Assembly: GCA_022695795.1 (NCBI GenBank)
Contig: MU404092.1
Span: 124,001-188,000 of the forward strand
Direction of reading: 5' to 3'
From: Biscogniauxia marginata
Taxonomy: Eukaryota; Ascomycota; Sordariomycetes; Xylariales; Xylariaceae
DNA length: 64,000 nucleotides
Position numbers and translations under genes: made by a program. Position 1 is the first letter of the stretch. Every line of letters begins with the position of its first letter. Below the pieces are notes generated by a model. It made no database searches and had not been told where the DNA came from. It saw only the letters and a list, made by a program, of their open reading frames with translations. This document shows, in pieces, positions 1 through 12,265 of this stretch.

Positions 1-630
1 GCCATCCTGCGATTCTCGTGGGCCGGGAGTTTCTTATTTCGCGCAGGTAAAGCTTCATATTCATCATCGGACCCGTCCTTGTCGGCCGCGACCGCCATAA
101 ATTTAGGAGTAGGCCCGGCAGCAATCCCGTTGTCCATCCTGTCGATCGAGCTCTTCGTGGGTTGCATGACATCAAGAAATTCTCGTAGCCTTGGGTCGGA
201 TTCATCGAGGGCCTCTCGTTTTCGCTTTTTCGCATTCTCAAGCTTTGCTTCCGCCTTCGAAGATTCTTCTGTAACTCCCAGTGTCCTCGCAGCCAGTTGC
301 CCGCCATTAGCTGGTTTCGTTTTCGACAGAGAAGGATCCGCTATCTGCAAATATCTAGTGAGCTTGGGTTATGTTTTCCAGCGTCGAGTAACCTACAGGC
401 CTCGCCAGCTCAACGGTAATCTTAGACATGCGTATGAAGGAGCGATTGAAGTATTTTACTGCTGCCGCAGCCTCTTGCGGGTTTTGGTACCCGACATATC
501 CAATCCTCCGATTAGGAAAACACTTAACATCAGCGATTTGGCCCTTAGCTGCGAAATGCTTTCGCAAGTCTTCGTCGGTGATGGTGGGCGGCAGCCCCTT
601 CACGAATATGCGGGATGATTCGGTAGCCAT
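1..630 (-). CDS. MRD1: Mrd1, multiple RRM-domain ribosome biogenesis protein (5' part, cut by window edge)
   Basis: Exon 1 runs 630 to 397 and exon 2 from 344 past the window edge; a 52-nt intron (396-345) starts GTAGGT and ends TTTGCAG. The first 78 residues are an RNA recognition motif: RNP2-like RIFVKGLP near residue 8, RNP1-like RRIGYVGY near 41, then NRSFIRMSKITVELARP. Exon 2 continues in frame into the charged linker typical of Mrd1, with KKRKRE and DPRLREFLDVMQP. Mrd1 family proteins carry five or six RRMs and act in the nucleolus, binding pre-rRNA in the small-subunit processome for 18S maturation; this is family knowledge. Only about 190 residues are visible, so the later RRMs lie outside. 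The start is the first ATG and immediately precedes the RRM. It diverges from the dynein light chain gene with 591 bp between start codons. Confidence 0.93.
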
Positions 631-1221
631 AACGGGTCATTGACTAGACTCTGAAAAATATTGGAATTGAAATGATGGCGATTGCGCAAAAATGGTTTGG
701 CCCTGTATGGTTATGCGTCGCGAGTTGAACTCTTGAAGCTACAGGTAAAACCGCAGGAGGGGATAGAAAAAAAAAAAGTTGGATATCAATGAGAAAGCTC
801 GCCTTATCTCCACGTGAATGACTCAGGATGTCAAGGTGATCTGTGCACGACATCTTAAAAAGTGGGTCACCAAAGGCAAAAGCAATCACGGATTCTCCCA
901 GGGACCAATCGTGGACAATAACCAGTAAGCCGTAACGCCTCTCACCTTGAATCGCCAAAAACACACGCGACGTTGGGCACAAATCCCCTATTTTCTTGCG
1001 GCAACTCAACTCCTCACCAAGCCGGCAATCGTGTTTCTCTAACGCTTATTTACACGACCACAAGTCCCCGAATTTCGTGCATCGCATCCATCGAGGTCCG
1101 TTCGTGTCACCCGTCAATCATCCCTACCCACGATGTCCAGCTTCGTCCGTTGCGAAACCACATTCTAATCATCCGGTCTGAATACAGGTTGATCACTACC
1201 ACGCGCGTTCGCACCGACAAT
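631..1221. promoter_or_regulatory. Shared divergent promoter region, MRD1 / dynein light chain
   Basis: This is the 591 bp between two divergent start codons, so it must hold both promoters and 5' leaders. It contains an A-rich tract near 768-777 and no clear TATA box. No open frame here is convincing as a gene. Confidence 0.5.
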
Positions 1222-1852
1222 ATGGAGGAAAAGACATCGTCTCCGCCGGCTGGAAGCCGCGACAAGCTCGAAGGTCCGTCTGCCTGCCCATGCGACCTGA
1301 CCGCCAGAGGAACAATTCCACTAACGGGTCTTCTTGCCCAATAGCTCAGATCAAGTCCGCCGATATGGTCAGGATCACCAAGTCATGGGAGTGGAGTGAC
1401 GCTATGCTGACTGTATGCCAGACCGAAGATATGCAGCAAGAAGCTATCGACGTAGGTACGTGAGCTTTCCTCTTCCGCGATAGATATCCACGGCCTAACC
1501 ATGGCGAACAGCTCAGGAGGCCATGGGCAAATACACCATCGAGAAGGACATTGCGCAACACATCAAGAGAACGGTATGAACGCCTCCGGCCCGATACCGA
1601 ATTGGTCAGGCCTATGGGAAGGCAGGAGGAAAATGCTAATGCCAGCATTAGTTCGATGAGCGAAAGGGACCTACCTGGCACTGCATCGTAGGAAGAAACT
1701 TTGGCAGCTTTGTCACCCACGGTACGTTCTTCCTCTTATCTCGAGCCCGCAGCTATATGCGCGTCGACACGGACTGATCTGGTTCAGAGACGAAACACTT
1801 CATATATTTCTACCTAGGTCACTGCGCCATCCTGCTCTTCAAGACCCAGTAG
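1222..1852 (+). CDS. DYN2: Dynein light chain, LC8 type (Dyn2/NudG)
   Basis: Six exons: 1222-1273, 1345-1367, 1422-1455, 1512-1573, 1652-1721 and 1788-1852, giving 101 residues, the usual LC8 size plus a short N-terminal tail. All joins keep frame and rebuild the LC8 core: [63 protein letters not shown], then [21 protein letters not shown] split over the last exon. LC8 is a homodimeric hub that binds short linear motifs in dynein intermediate chain and other partners; it serves dynein-driven nuclear and vesicle transport. Family identity is certain from sequence. The first two donors (GTCCGT and GTCAGG) are weak but are the only ones that restore the conserved reading. Five introns in 306 coding bases is dense, and exon 2 is only 23 nt. 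Confidence 0.95.
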
Positions 1853-3807
1853 ATGTCGGTACGACCAGCAAGTTGCGAATAACACATTGGCTAGCTCTCT
1901 TCGAGATTCTATTCTATGCTTCTATGCTTCTGGTAGCATTGCCGTTCGTAGGTAACGATCGAGGGGCGGGAGTGCACCTCTTGACTGAATCCCGGGCCCT
2001 GTTTTGCCCGATTAACAAATCAAAATGTTGGCGAGCATCACTCTAGGTAATTTGGTTGTTGCGGTATAGCAATAGCAATACCAAACTCGGAACTCTGTAC
2101 ACCACCGATACTCAGAAAAGAAATCAAGTAAATACTTTAGGAATGACATATCGGGTGGACTCATACCGCGCATTAGGAGTTATAGTGAACACGCGAGCAA
2201 CCCCGCGATCTTGCTACTGGGTAAGGTGAAATGGGCGAATTCAACGCAGGCCAGGCCCCTGGAGCGATCATTTGCAGGGCGGAATAACTTCCATCTTCAA
2301 TTGTACCATTCCCGTTTTGAAAATCCCTCTTTGTGATGTGCCGGTTCTATATTAAATAGTTCCCAATTGTGCGACGGTCTACCCTCCGTATATTGTCCCC
2401 GCGGAGTCCCTTCCCGAGTATAGTGGCAGGACGCAGTCTGGGCAATTTGGATAGCGGACATTCAGGGGTATCAGCAGCGGGCAATCGCATGCATCCAAGA
2501 TACATTATGACGTGGTTTCTCTCTTTTTGTCTTCTTGTCTTGACCCTTTGCGACAGCTGCTTTCCCTCGTCCCCGCCTAACTCGCCTGCTCGCTCGCTTA
2601 CTATGAACCATTTCTCAAGAGGCGTGGATTGTGTGTACTTAGGAGCGATACCATGGGAGATTACAGATCTTACTATTTGCAACTAGGGTCGTAGTATTCA
2701 GTCCAAAGACAACTAAATAATAAAAAATGGCAACCCTACATTGTCAAGCTCGCGCAAAGATTGCAAGTCAAGACTTTGACTTATTATCTGGCCCACCACC
2801 ATGTCTCATATCATCACGATCTATAAGCCAGGAACATGGCAAGTCTGCCGAGTCCTGTTTCACACTTCTCTTCGACAACTCAGATGTGCACATGAAGATC
2901 GGCCGTTGGACTTCTCCTTGCGAAGTTGAACAAGTCACCAAGTGTGTGCTCGTCAGTCAAGTCTGGCCATCTGCCCATCCCGTCTGCCAGTCTGGATCAG
3001 GATGCCAATTGGTAAATGTAACACCTGACCCGAGAATGCGCAGCCGATAGGCCGATGGGGATTTCCAACCTTCTCATCTTCCCACAGTGCAGCCAGCCGT
3101 ATGATGCACCTATGTAAGGTACCTATGCATTACAGACAGGGCAGACAGGCAAGTAGGCCAACGACAGCTCGGCTATTTGCTGTGCAGCCCGATCGACTTG
3201 ATCTGGGACAGGGACAGGAACAGGAACACAGGAACCGAGCCAATTCCATCCATCGATGCAGAGCACTAGGCAATGCCATGATCTACCTTGCCCCGCCGAC
3301 CTTTTTTTTTTCTTTTACGTACAGTAGCGCAGCTCACGACTCTTCGGTGCAGACAGAATGCCACATCAATACCGGTTCTCCGCCAGTCACCTTCCCGAAT
3401 TCCCCATCGCGATCACACCACTTGCGATATAGTCGTCCAATGTCGACCGTTGGATCATACCCGTCGAAATAGAAGAGTGAAAAAGAAAAAAAGAAGAAAC
3501 AAGGCACCGTCGTCGAAGGGAAGCACGTATAGGGCTACGGTACGAGTTCCTGTTACTAATCGCACCACTGTCATTTCAACCGGAACTGTTGTCCAGTGCT
3601 CATATCCATGTGAGCGAGCGCTCGGTGGCTAGCCGCTTCAGTCAGTCATCGTCGCTTATATGACAACGTCATTGAATGTAGGGGTCACGTAAGGTACCAA
3701 CACGAAACACCTGAGTGTAGAACAAGAGAGATGCCTGAGAGAGCGCAGAAGAGAAACTGAAAAGGGTTAGAAGATTGATCGATGTGGCTCATCTCATCAG
3801 TCTCATG

Positions 3808-3827
3808 CTCTCTCTCTCTCTCTCTCA
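3808..3827. repeat. (CT)n microsatellite
   Basis: About ten CT units in the gene-poor region. Confidence 0.9.
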
Positions 3828-4054
3828 CCATGCATTCGTTCTCTAGCTCTTCCTGCCCAATTACCAGGTAGCTAGGGCATAGACATACGTACTTACTTCA
3901 TTGTATGTTGTACAATACCTACCCCCCCCTCCCCCAAGAAAGGCGATCAGCTGAGGCGAATGTGAACACGACTATTCTCTCTCCCGGGGCAAGCGAAGAC
4001 GACAGCCGTACCACACGAGCGTCCTGTACGTATACACAGCTACGTACCCTAACC

Positions 4055-4087
4055 TACACACATGCATGCATGCATACATACACACAT
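4055..4087. repeat. Mixed CACA / TGCA / TACA microsatellite
   Basis: Alternating purine-pyrimidine tract of CATG and CATA units flanked by CACA, in the gene-poor region. Confidence 0.8.
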
Positions 4088-7000
4088 GGTAACCTACCCT
4101 CAGGTGGTGTGGCGTGCAAAGCCATCTTTTTTTCTTGGCAGGAAACGGTTATGGCCCGACGGACGACGGGGAAATTGGAGCAGAAAAAGCCAACGATGGT
4201 GGATGAATGATACATAATACCTACACTACAATACATAGTACTTGTTACCTTCGACTAGATAACTCTGCCTACCTGTCTACCTACCTCCTTTACCCACAGT
4301 ATACAACTTAAAAAAGAAGAGAGAAGTGAACCTTATCGAGGGGGGGCAAAATTAACAAAGTTACTAGCCCCCGCGTTTCCGATCTCGTCTAGGTACATGG
4401 TTAGTATAGGTAACATGGATTCAGCATGTTTGGAGACTTATTTATTGACCTTTAGCGCAACCAACCAGTCAGCCAGCCCGCCAGCCAGCTCGCGTTCTCT
4501 CTCGGTGGCGAGCTGGACCTCAGGTGTGCGAAAGTTGGGACTACAATGAATGATGCCTTTTCCCCCCCTCATTCCTTATCCGCCGCCGCTGCCGAGATCT
4601 TGTGTTAATAAAGTGATGTACTTAGGATACAGGGCAGGGTCTGAGGTCGATACTATAGAGGACGTCGGGTACGGAGGTGCAGGTAGGCCACTTTACTAAC
4701 CCGAGTGGGATCCGGGGAGGGGGACTTCTTTCGCTTGCCTGTCATACTTTCGCTCGCTTCGGTCCGTCGAACTTTAGATACTGCTAAAATTACCTACCTA
4801 GTAGTAGGTAGCAAGCGCATGTAGGTACAGCTTAGGTACATTACATGCACTTCTATACGTCGGGTATGGACGCTAACACTCACATGTCCTTGTCATCAAT
4901 ATTTTGAACCACCGCTTCTCTCACGGGTATATTCTCTCTCTCCCAACGTATCTGCGCGAGTTCCTTCCTTCAATGGGATGGAAACTAGAGGTAGCGGAAT
5001 ATTGATAATTATGTTTGGTATCTAACTAACCTTCTTCCATAGGTTATCTCCCACGTTCGTGCCGTGTAACCGTGGAATATATGCGGCCGGCCTGGCACAA
5101 AGTTCGATCATAGCTCTCGCATCGGCACTACTACTCTTCGTCGTCACCTCATCAAGCACTATCATGGTACGTATCATGGGTGGACGAGGTAGGTATGTAC
5201 CTAGGAGGTAAGCTTTACTACGGTTTAGTTGTGGCTTGAACGTGACAAATGGCGGGGGCAGAGAGGAGGGCAGATTTAAACAGACCAGGAGGGACCTCAG
5301 GGACAAGCCTTTCCATGTGCCCACACATGCGTGTATACATTACCTACCTACACACACGTGCATACACATATGTGTATGTGTAATGTGTGTATAAAGAATC
5401 GTACTAGCTACATTAATAATAGCGTATACCACACAAAGTTACTAATCGGCTTCCGTACAATACTAGGTAGGCATCACGGACAGTCACTAGGTAGCTTAGT
5501 GGAACCTCCAACAATACCCACGAGAGCGAAACTTCCATGTATGTTGTAGTCGCTGTGGAAGCTAAGTTTCTCCCCCAATCTAAACTAGTACCTCCTCGTT
5601 CCCGCCCTCCGCGTCGTCGAATGGGGCAGGAGGACGTAGGCCCCGTGGTTGGTAGTAGTCGGCCATGATCGGGATAGTAGGTACATGTTTACCATACCTA
5701 AACTATACCTCGGAAGGTGTAGGTAAATCTCACCTCTCTACACACCTATTAATAAGCCCGTATGTCTGCCCGTAGGTAGTATCAACTACTACATGGTATA
5801 CGAACCAGGTATGCCTGCGTCCATATCGGAGAATTTGGTATCTGTCCGCCTTCTCCATACAGGTAAGTAACCGAAAAATAATTGATAGATAGTTCATTCT
5901 TTTTACAACTATTCAGCTACCAGCAGGCAAGTAAGTTTTGGAGAACCTAACATTGCTTTTACAATTCATTTTCCCTACTAGCAGGTAAAGGCAGCATGTT
6001 ACCAGGTAGGTAGTCATTCTCTTTAGAAGACGGGTTTTGTGGGATAAGAGGGGGTGGCTTGAACCACATGTCTGCCGAACTCGATAAGTGTAGACTTATT
6101 TAACCTAGTGCAGTCTAGAGAACGATGCGACTAATGGGCCGGAGAGATCTACCTATCGACATCTAGACCACGGCCCGGCCTTTCCATGCAAAACCTAACT
6201 ACATGTAGTAGTAAGTAGTACGGAGAAATAAGCGGAAATAGGTGCCCCACCGCCCTCAATACCTATCGGCCGAGGTCGAGAAGACGGCGAGTGAGGCTGG
6301 TTTTTTCTTCTTTTTCTAAACTACCTACTTATATAGATCCATCCCCTCACCTACATATTCTCTCGAAGCCTCCCCCAAACAGTTGCCAGGGGTGAGACTA
6401 CTATGTATTATTTATGTTAGCTTAGGTACATGGTAGATATTCAGCTAAGTGGGGTGGACATTGGCCTGCTTATTCTCCTCTCCTTTACAAATACCTCGTT
6501 CACCGACGTCAAAAAAAGGGTCGGGGTCCCGGGGGGCAACATCAAAGAATCCGACAGCCCGTGACTAGGAATACCGATACCGTAATTCCAATCTGTGACC
6601 CTAGTTGCAGATTAGATTATTCTGGCTGACAGCCGGGACCTACTACCGACCTTACCTACCGACGATTTCTACGTACACCTACGGGTACGCCTTGTGCTCC
6701 AAAACTGTGCCCTGCTTTTAAGGCTGGTGTAGCTGGGCCCGCGAGGCAACACAAGCGTCACAACCTGACTTATAAATCATTGACTTTTCCTAACAATTGG
6801 AAAACGGGATTGCCTATGCGAAAACATAAACCCGACCAAAAATTGAAGTGAAGCTTGTAATGCTGAGGGGAAATCCCCATACGTTGTTTTTCTTCTCCTA
6901 ATACTGTATTACACCGAGCATACCTACCTAAGGTATGGAACATATATATAGAGAGATTGTGTGAGTGTGCGCTCCTAATAATCCCGCTCCTAAAGTCGCC

Positions 7001-7208
7001 TTGCCTTCCGGTCTCTTGTCTTCTATCTCCCTCTCTCGTCCGAACTTGAACTTGGACTTGGACCTGGGCACTGCGTTGGATGAAACGTGCGTACACGGGA
7101 AGTACCCTTTGGTGTGGTGGGGTCCCAGGGCGATTTTCACCAGGAGCTTGCATGGCAAATCCTCCCGCCCCCTGATTTGGGTTTCTGTTGTTACGTGCGA
7201 GCGTGCAA

Positions 7209-7230
7209 GTGTGTGTGTGTGTGTGTGTGT
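7209..7230. repeat. (GT)n microsatellite
   Basis: Eleven GT units, followed about 10 bp later by a CACACACATGTGTGT palindrome at 7243-7257. Open frames on both strands that read through it are artefacts of the repeat. Confidence 0.9.
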
Positions 7231-8733
7231 ATGTATTTGCGTACACACACATGTGTGTACGCAGAATATGTAGGTATGTGCTTGCGCTTGCTGCACATGG
7301 CCAACTAGCTAACTGATACGGGTAAGGTAATTGACTAGGTAGGTAAACAACCATATCTGCAACGGAGAGGCGAATTCGATATGTGACGACTCGGACGACA
7401 ACTACCTGTGTACATATACGTTACATAACTACAACATACCTACAGTAGGTCCGTGGTGTACATACAACACCAATATATATCTCTCATGCTCGTTGGCGCG
7501 CCGAAGAAACGAACGCATAGGTATCGGTTTCAAATACTCCTTTCTTTATGCAAAACTGGGCATTTCAGGAATTGCACATCAAAGAGACAATGAAATGCCC
7601 ATGTCAATGGCATTTCTCGTGTTGAAGCTAACTAACCCGGGGGGGAGGACCCTAAATAAGGTATAAAAAAGGCTAGATAGAATTTGGTGGGGCGGCGGTT
7701 GCATATGTACTTGTATAGGTAGAAAGAAGGAGGACACTCCGTCTCCGGTCCCTGTTCTAATAACTTTGGCAGTGCTTTTTCTTCTTCTCGTGTACTTGTA
7801 CATGTATCTATCTGTCACTTACGCTTAGGTATATATAGATAGACGCACTTCATGGTATGGATTCCTTCGTGGCCGTCGAAACTTGGCTGGGCCTTAGCAC
7901 AGACCATCTACCCACCACCTACGGTAGGTTCAATTCGCTCGTGTGGGTGGTTCCCGGCAAATTCTGGGCATTGAGCTGTATGCTATAGTCACACGGTGTG
8001 CTTACGCAAGGTACAAACAACAACTATATACCTGTCTCTCATCCCAATCAAAGATGTCTATGCAATGGCAGAGAAAGAAGGGGGAAAGGAGAGGAGGAGG
8101 AGGCAAAGAGAGGTTAGGTGATTGACTAGATAGCAACTCCGTCTCTGTCGTCAGTTTCCACAAATTGAAAAGAGAAAGACAAAAAAACTCCTACTGTCAC
8201 CAACTAAAGGCTGACCAAGCAAAACGCAACCGTCTCTGGTTTGGGAAGAAGTCGGGCTCTAGAATTCCTATCACTCATGTCAGCGGGGAGTGATGTCAGG
8301 TGTGATCCATGTCATCACATATAGCAGCCCCATAGCTAATAGGTACATTAATATCTCCACCTACACCTACATGTAACTTTGTACCATGCAGTGCTATGTT
8401 TGGTTACCTATGTTGTTACGTGAGGCGGTGCTCACTTCTGTTGGCTATGTACCTACATTTATACACTTGCCAACTTACCTATGTAGGGGCCGGCTACAGT
8501 TGCTTACTGATCGTGTTGAAGAAAATATACCTTACCTGGGTACCTACATACCCTTGCGTACCCTACCTCTACCTAGGTACCTACTGACAACGGCAAGTTC
8601 AATTGTTTGCCAGGTGTTTACGAGCCACGATCCACGAGCCACGAGCAATGGGGGACCATCCATGGAAGGTTACTTTTATGGTTAAGCCCCGTCTCATACA
8701 CTAAATAGATCTAAATCTTCCCACGGATCCCCT

Positions 8734-8757
8734 TCTCTCTCTCTCTCTCTCTCTCTC
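8734..8757. repeat. (CT)n microsatellite
   Basis: Twelve CT units in non-coding DNA. Confidence 0.9.
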
Positions 8758-9998
8758 AAAACCGTAATGGTACGTACCTTAGGTACCTCCCAGTGCAGAT
8801 CGCCGTTATCATTCCCCTTAGATAATCTCGCGTGACACGACCTGTGTTTCCGCCCCAACGGGTCATATAGGTCTAGGTATGCCATATAGGGAGGGCCCTC
8901 ATAAGGGGAGAGGCTGTAAAGCCAGGTACGCCTTGGGGTTGATGGGGTAGGTTAGGTATGTAGATGTAACCGTCAGCCCTCGAAACGTGTATGTATCTAT
9001 GTATGTCATCAAGATAAGACGGTCGGTCCGCCTGGGGGAGGGAAGGATAATTGCGCCATAAGACAACTTTTTCGCTATCGATGTTTCCTCGGACCCGGGT
9101 ATGGGATTCCCAAGTGCCCGGCACCGAGTTTTGAGAGAGATAACCTCGATGTGTATGAGTAGGTACGTACTCTGTACGCCAAAATAACATCTCCAAGCGC
9201 TTAGACGACGCTACAATTTACCTACGTACCTTACTAAAGCGCAACTGTCCTAAGGGCCATTATGTGTGATAATAACCCATGCCGTTTTGGAATACCGACT
9301 GGTTTATGGTTGCTTCGATGCTTGGTTTAATATATTAACCTTTCTTTAGGTTGGGGATGCTGGCGACACGCGCACGCAATTTGTTACCGGTTACCGAGCC
9401 ACACTTTGGCAATTGGTATTCTAAGGTAGGTATTCCCCTACTGTAGATACTACTGTAGATATTCCTCTAGGGTGACGTGTATGTGCCTAATGCACGTACA
9501 TGTGCTTGTCCCACCCCTTCCGAGAGATTTTGGTGGGGAGCTTATGATCGTCCTAGGCTTCGTACCTGAAAGCTTCCTTCGGCTTCCCGGGGCTGTCGGG
9601 TCTGTCTGTTCTAGCGAGAGAGAGAGACCCTTTGGGGTCCAGTACCTGAACTCGGTTTTTTGTTTCTGTTTCGTCCAATCCTTCGGTAGAACAGACTCGA
9701 ATAACCACTTCCTCTTTTTGGCGATAAGTATCGTCGATAAAAGGACCCTTGTAGTGTACTACATACCCATGTAGTAGGCCTAGGCGAGTACCTTTCACTC
9801 GATCTCCGGGTTCATGTCTTTTTCTCATTAATCGAGGCCATGCCGAAGAAAGGCCCTCGGACCGGAGCGGGGATAAGTGGAAGAAGAGACCTGCTTTATA
9901 CATACATACACAGATGAGTCCAGGCAATGCTTCATTCGCTCTACTCTGCACAGTCCAAGGTTGGCGGTGCGCACCGTCACCGCCACCTCGGCGACGTA

Positions 9999-10016
9999 AG
10001 AGAGAGAGAGAGAGAG
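9999..10016. repeat. (AG)n microsatellite
   Basis: Nine AG units in non-coding DNA. Shorter GA runs occur at 9615-9628 and 10571-10586. Confidence 0.85.
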
Positions 10017-11393
10017 CAGAAATGATAAAAAAGGAGTCGGCACAGCTGCAGGACATAAGCTCTTTTGGCTGTTTCAGTCAGATCTGGGACATACAGTTGA
10101 TTATGTCTCTTGTGCTGAGGAAGTCGATTGGTTCCAATCATGAGTGATCATGGCATATCGGGCCCAATCAGGATACAGGATGCCCTGCATGTCAGCGAAC
10201 TGGCTAACCTCTCCCGCCTCTTTTGGGGTTCGATGATCCCCCATGCACACACTAGCAGAGAAAGGAAAAGAAAAGAAAGATATACGTCTTTTCCGCGCTC
10301 GCTATTTGCGTCCGAACGAACCATTCGAAGGCCATTGATGCCCACCCGAGTCTGGCGCGCATTATTGCCTCTTCGTCATTGTCCGGGGTTGGCATACTCG
10401 TACTAACTCTCGTGGTGCAGCTGTCTCGTCGCCCTATTGTCGAGTGGTATCAATGTACTTATCCCAGCTTCGCCGGCAGAAAGGTTACATAGGTAACTAT
10501 GTAACCTAGTATATTCTAAGAGCTAAATATGGTACACATTAGTACCAGACAGGCAAAGGCGATAAAGAGGCAGAGAGAGAGAGAGAACAGCAAGGGGTAC
10601 ACAAAGATGGTATCCAAGGGTATCCATTCGCCTCGTATTTGCCTAACCTCTCTCTCTCACACACACGCAGCCTTTTTCTATAACCGGCTGATTCACTCAC
10701 CGTCGTACATACAACAAACGTTGTCTCTGTGACAAAGGCAAGTGACTACGCAGAACCCAGGGGGGCTCATGGGCCCCATTCACCGAATTTCCTTTGGTCA
10801 ATGATTTTGACTGGACAAGGCAATGATGAGTTGGCTCGCTCGTCGCCCACAAATTTGGAGGCCTAGTGACCGACCGCGTTATGGCTCTCGACGCGAAAGA
10901 AAAAAGATGCGATGATGTAATCTAGAACCTCTCCCAGCATCGCATCCCCTAGGGGTGTGGGAAGGCGACAGAGTGTGAGAGAATGGTTGGATTCTCTCTT
11001 GTCATATGGAAATATTTCTTGCCAGGCGGTTTTCCATGAGCTAAAACTGGCCTTGGCGAATCGTCTTCTCACCCAATGATCCATCGGGGTGGTTGTTTCA
11101 TCCGTGCTTCTTGCGCGAGATAGCTGGTGTACTGTACCTACATACCTAACTGTGTGCCGTGTATTTATCATGCATCCCCAAACTTCAATGATTGACTGAC
11201 GAGACGCGGAATCTGGTGAGTCTTGTTCAAACCGGCCGGGCAAGAAGACAAACGGGTGTCCAGAGAGGCAAAAGACACAGAGAGAGAGAGAGCGTCAGTC
11301 CGGTTCGGTTGGCACATCCGCCCGTCGCGCGGGCATATGACAAGCCGAGTATTGTTTTTATGGGTCGTGGTCACCAGTGGTAGAAGCGGTAGC

Positions 11394-11414
11394 GGGCAGC
11401 GGGCAGCGGGCAGC
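11394..11414. repeat. 7-bp tandem repeat, three copies
   Basis: The unit GGGCAGC occurs three times in direct succession in non-coding DNA upstream of the ELL gene. Confidence 0.85.
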
Positions 11415-11640
11415 TGTAGGAAGGAGACTTGGGACGCTCAGCCCGAAGGGAAAATACATGCATCTATCTGCTCATCCGTGGATCCCAGACCCCTGTTCCC
11501 ACACACAGCCTAAGTACCTCTGGGGTACCTACCGCCCGGCCTTGCAGTGGCCTGCCCCCGTAACCCCCTGTAGGCCTGTAAACCGCCCCTAACTGTCATT
11601 CCCTCCAATTCCCTACAACTTCCCCCCCCCTGACTCCCGC

Positions 11641-11668
11641 GACTTCTGTGACTTCTGTGACTTCTGTT
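11641..11668. repeat. 9-bp tandem repeat, three copies
   Basis: The unit GACTTCTGT is repeated three times in the ELL promoter region. Confidence 0.9.
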
Positions 11669-11969
11669 TCTTTCACAGTGCACCTGCACTCTTTCGGGCC
11701 TGAGGGGATCAACTAAGCAGCGCGTGGTACTTTGCCGGTACATGGAGAGCCCACCCGTGCCTGCTCCACCCTCTCCATCCATCCATCCATCTTCTGTGCC
11801 TTCACTTCCCTTCTTTCTCGACCAAGAACCAGCGAGACCATCCTGTACAACCTCGTACTCCCCCGGACGTCTCCTGTGCTTTCTCTTCCTTATTCCACTC
11901 AACACCACCGCTCTGACTCTTGACTAGACTCTGCTCCTCCTTCCTACACTACGAATTGCATCTCCCTCC

Positions 11970-11989
11970 CTCTCTCTCTCTCTCTCTCT
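11970..11989. repeat. (TC)n tract in the ELL upstream region
   Basis: Ten TC units about 280 bp before the ELL start codon. Long CT tracts in this position are common in fungal core promoters. Confidence 0.9.
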
Positions 11990-12265
11990 GCTGCTACAAC
12001 TCTCTACTATTCCCTGTTCCACCTCTCGGCCTATTCCAACTCTCTCTCTCGAGATCGGTCTCTAGTCTTCCCTGCACACGACCATGTAACGCACCTGCAT
12101 GAGAAGTTGACCATTGTATAGTTGGGCTTTCGACAGTCTGGCTGGGTGCAGAGTGCAGAGTGCTGGTGTCTCTGCTCGATCGATCCCTATTTATCTCCCT
12201 CCTATCGACTCCCGTCACCCTACCTACCTCATCCTTCCCAGAAGTCGACCACCGAGACTCCCAAC

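Larger units (their letters stand above)
1853..11600. other. Long gene-poor intergenic region rich in microsatellites
   Basis: Nearly 10 kb separates the dynein light chain stop from the leader of the ELL gene. Open frames exist on both strands, but each has low-complexity or microsatellite-derived translation, none resembles a known family, and none joins by splicing into a longer protein that I could recognise. The DNA holds many short repeats (CT, GT and GA runs, TGCA/TACA units) and numerous TACCTA / TAGGTA and TACCTAGGTA elements, for example near 4797-4810, 8569-8583 and 9220-9230. It could hold regulatory DNA, a non-coding transcript or decayed mobile DNA. The sequence alone does not say which. 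Confidence 0.6.
11601..12265 (+). promoter_or_regulatory. Pyrimidine-rich promoter and 5' leader of the ELL gene, with tiny uORFs
   Basis: The region becomes strongly C/T-rich on the plus strand up to the ELL start codon. It includes a 9-bp repeat at 11641-11668, CCAT units near 11775-11790 and a (TC)n run at 11970-11989, as is common for fungal promoters and leaders. If transcription starts within or before the TC run, the leader contains a start-stop ATGTAA at 12084-12089 and a three-codon uORF at 12099-12110. The transcription start is not known from sequence. Confidence 0.5.

Noticed and set aside
79..618. 179-codon plus-strand frame at the left edge
   Set aside because: It is antisense to MRD1, whose RRM is unmistakable.
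6770..7354. 194-codon minus-strand open frame in the gene-poor region
   Set aside because: It reads through a (GT)n microsatellite and a QVQVQV-type repeat; the remainder resembles no protein and another frame on the plus strand is equally open.
9553..10056. 167-codon minus-strand open frame
   Set aside because: Passes through an (AG)n repeat, lacks family resemblance and has no plausible splice partners.
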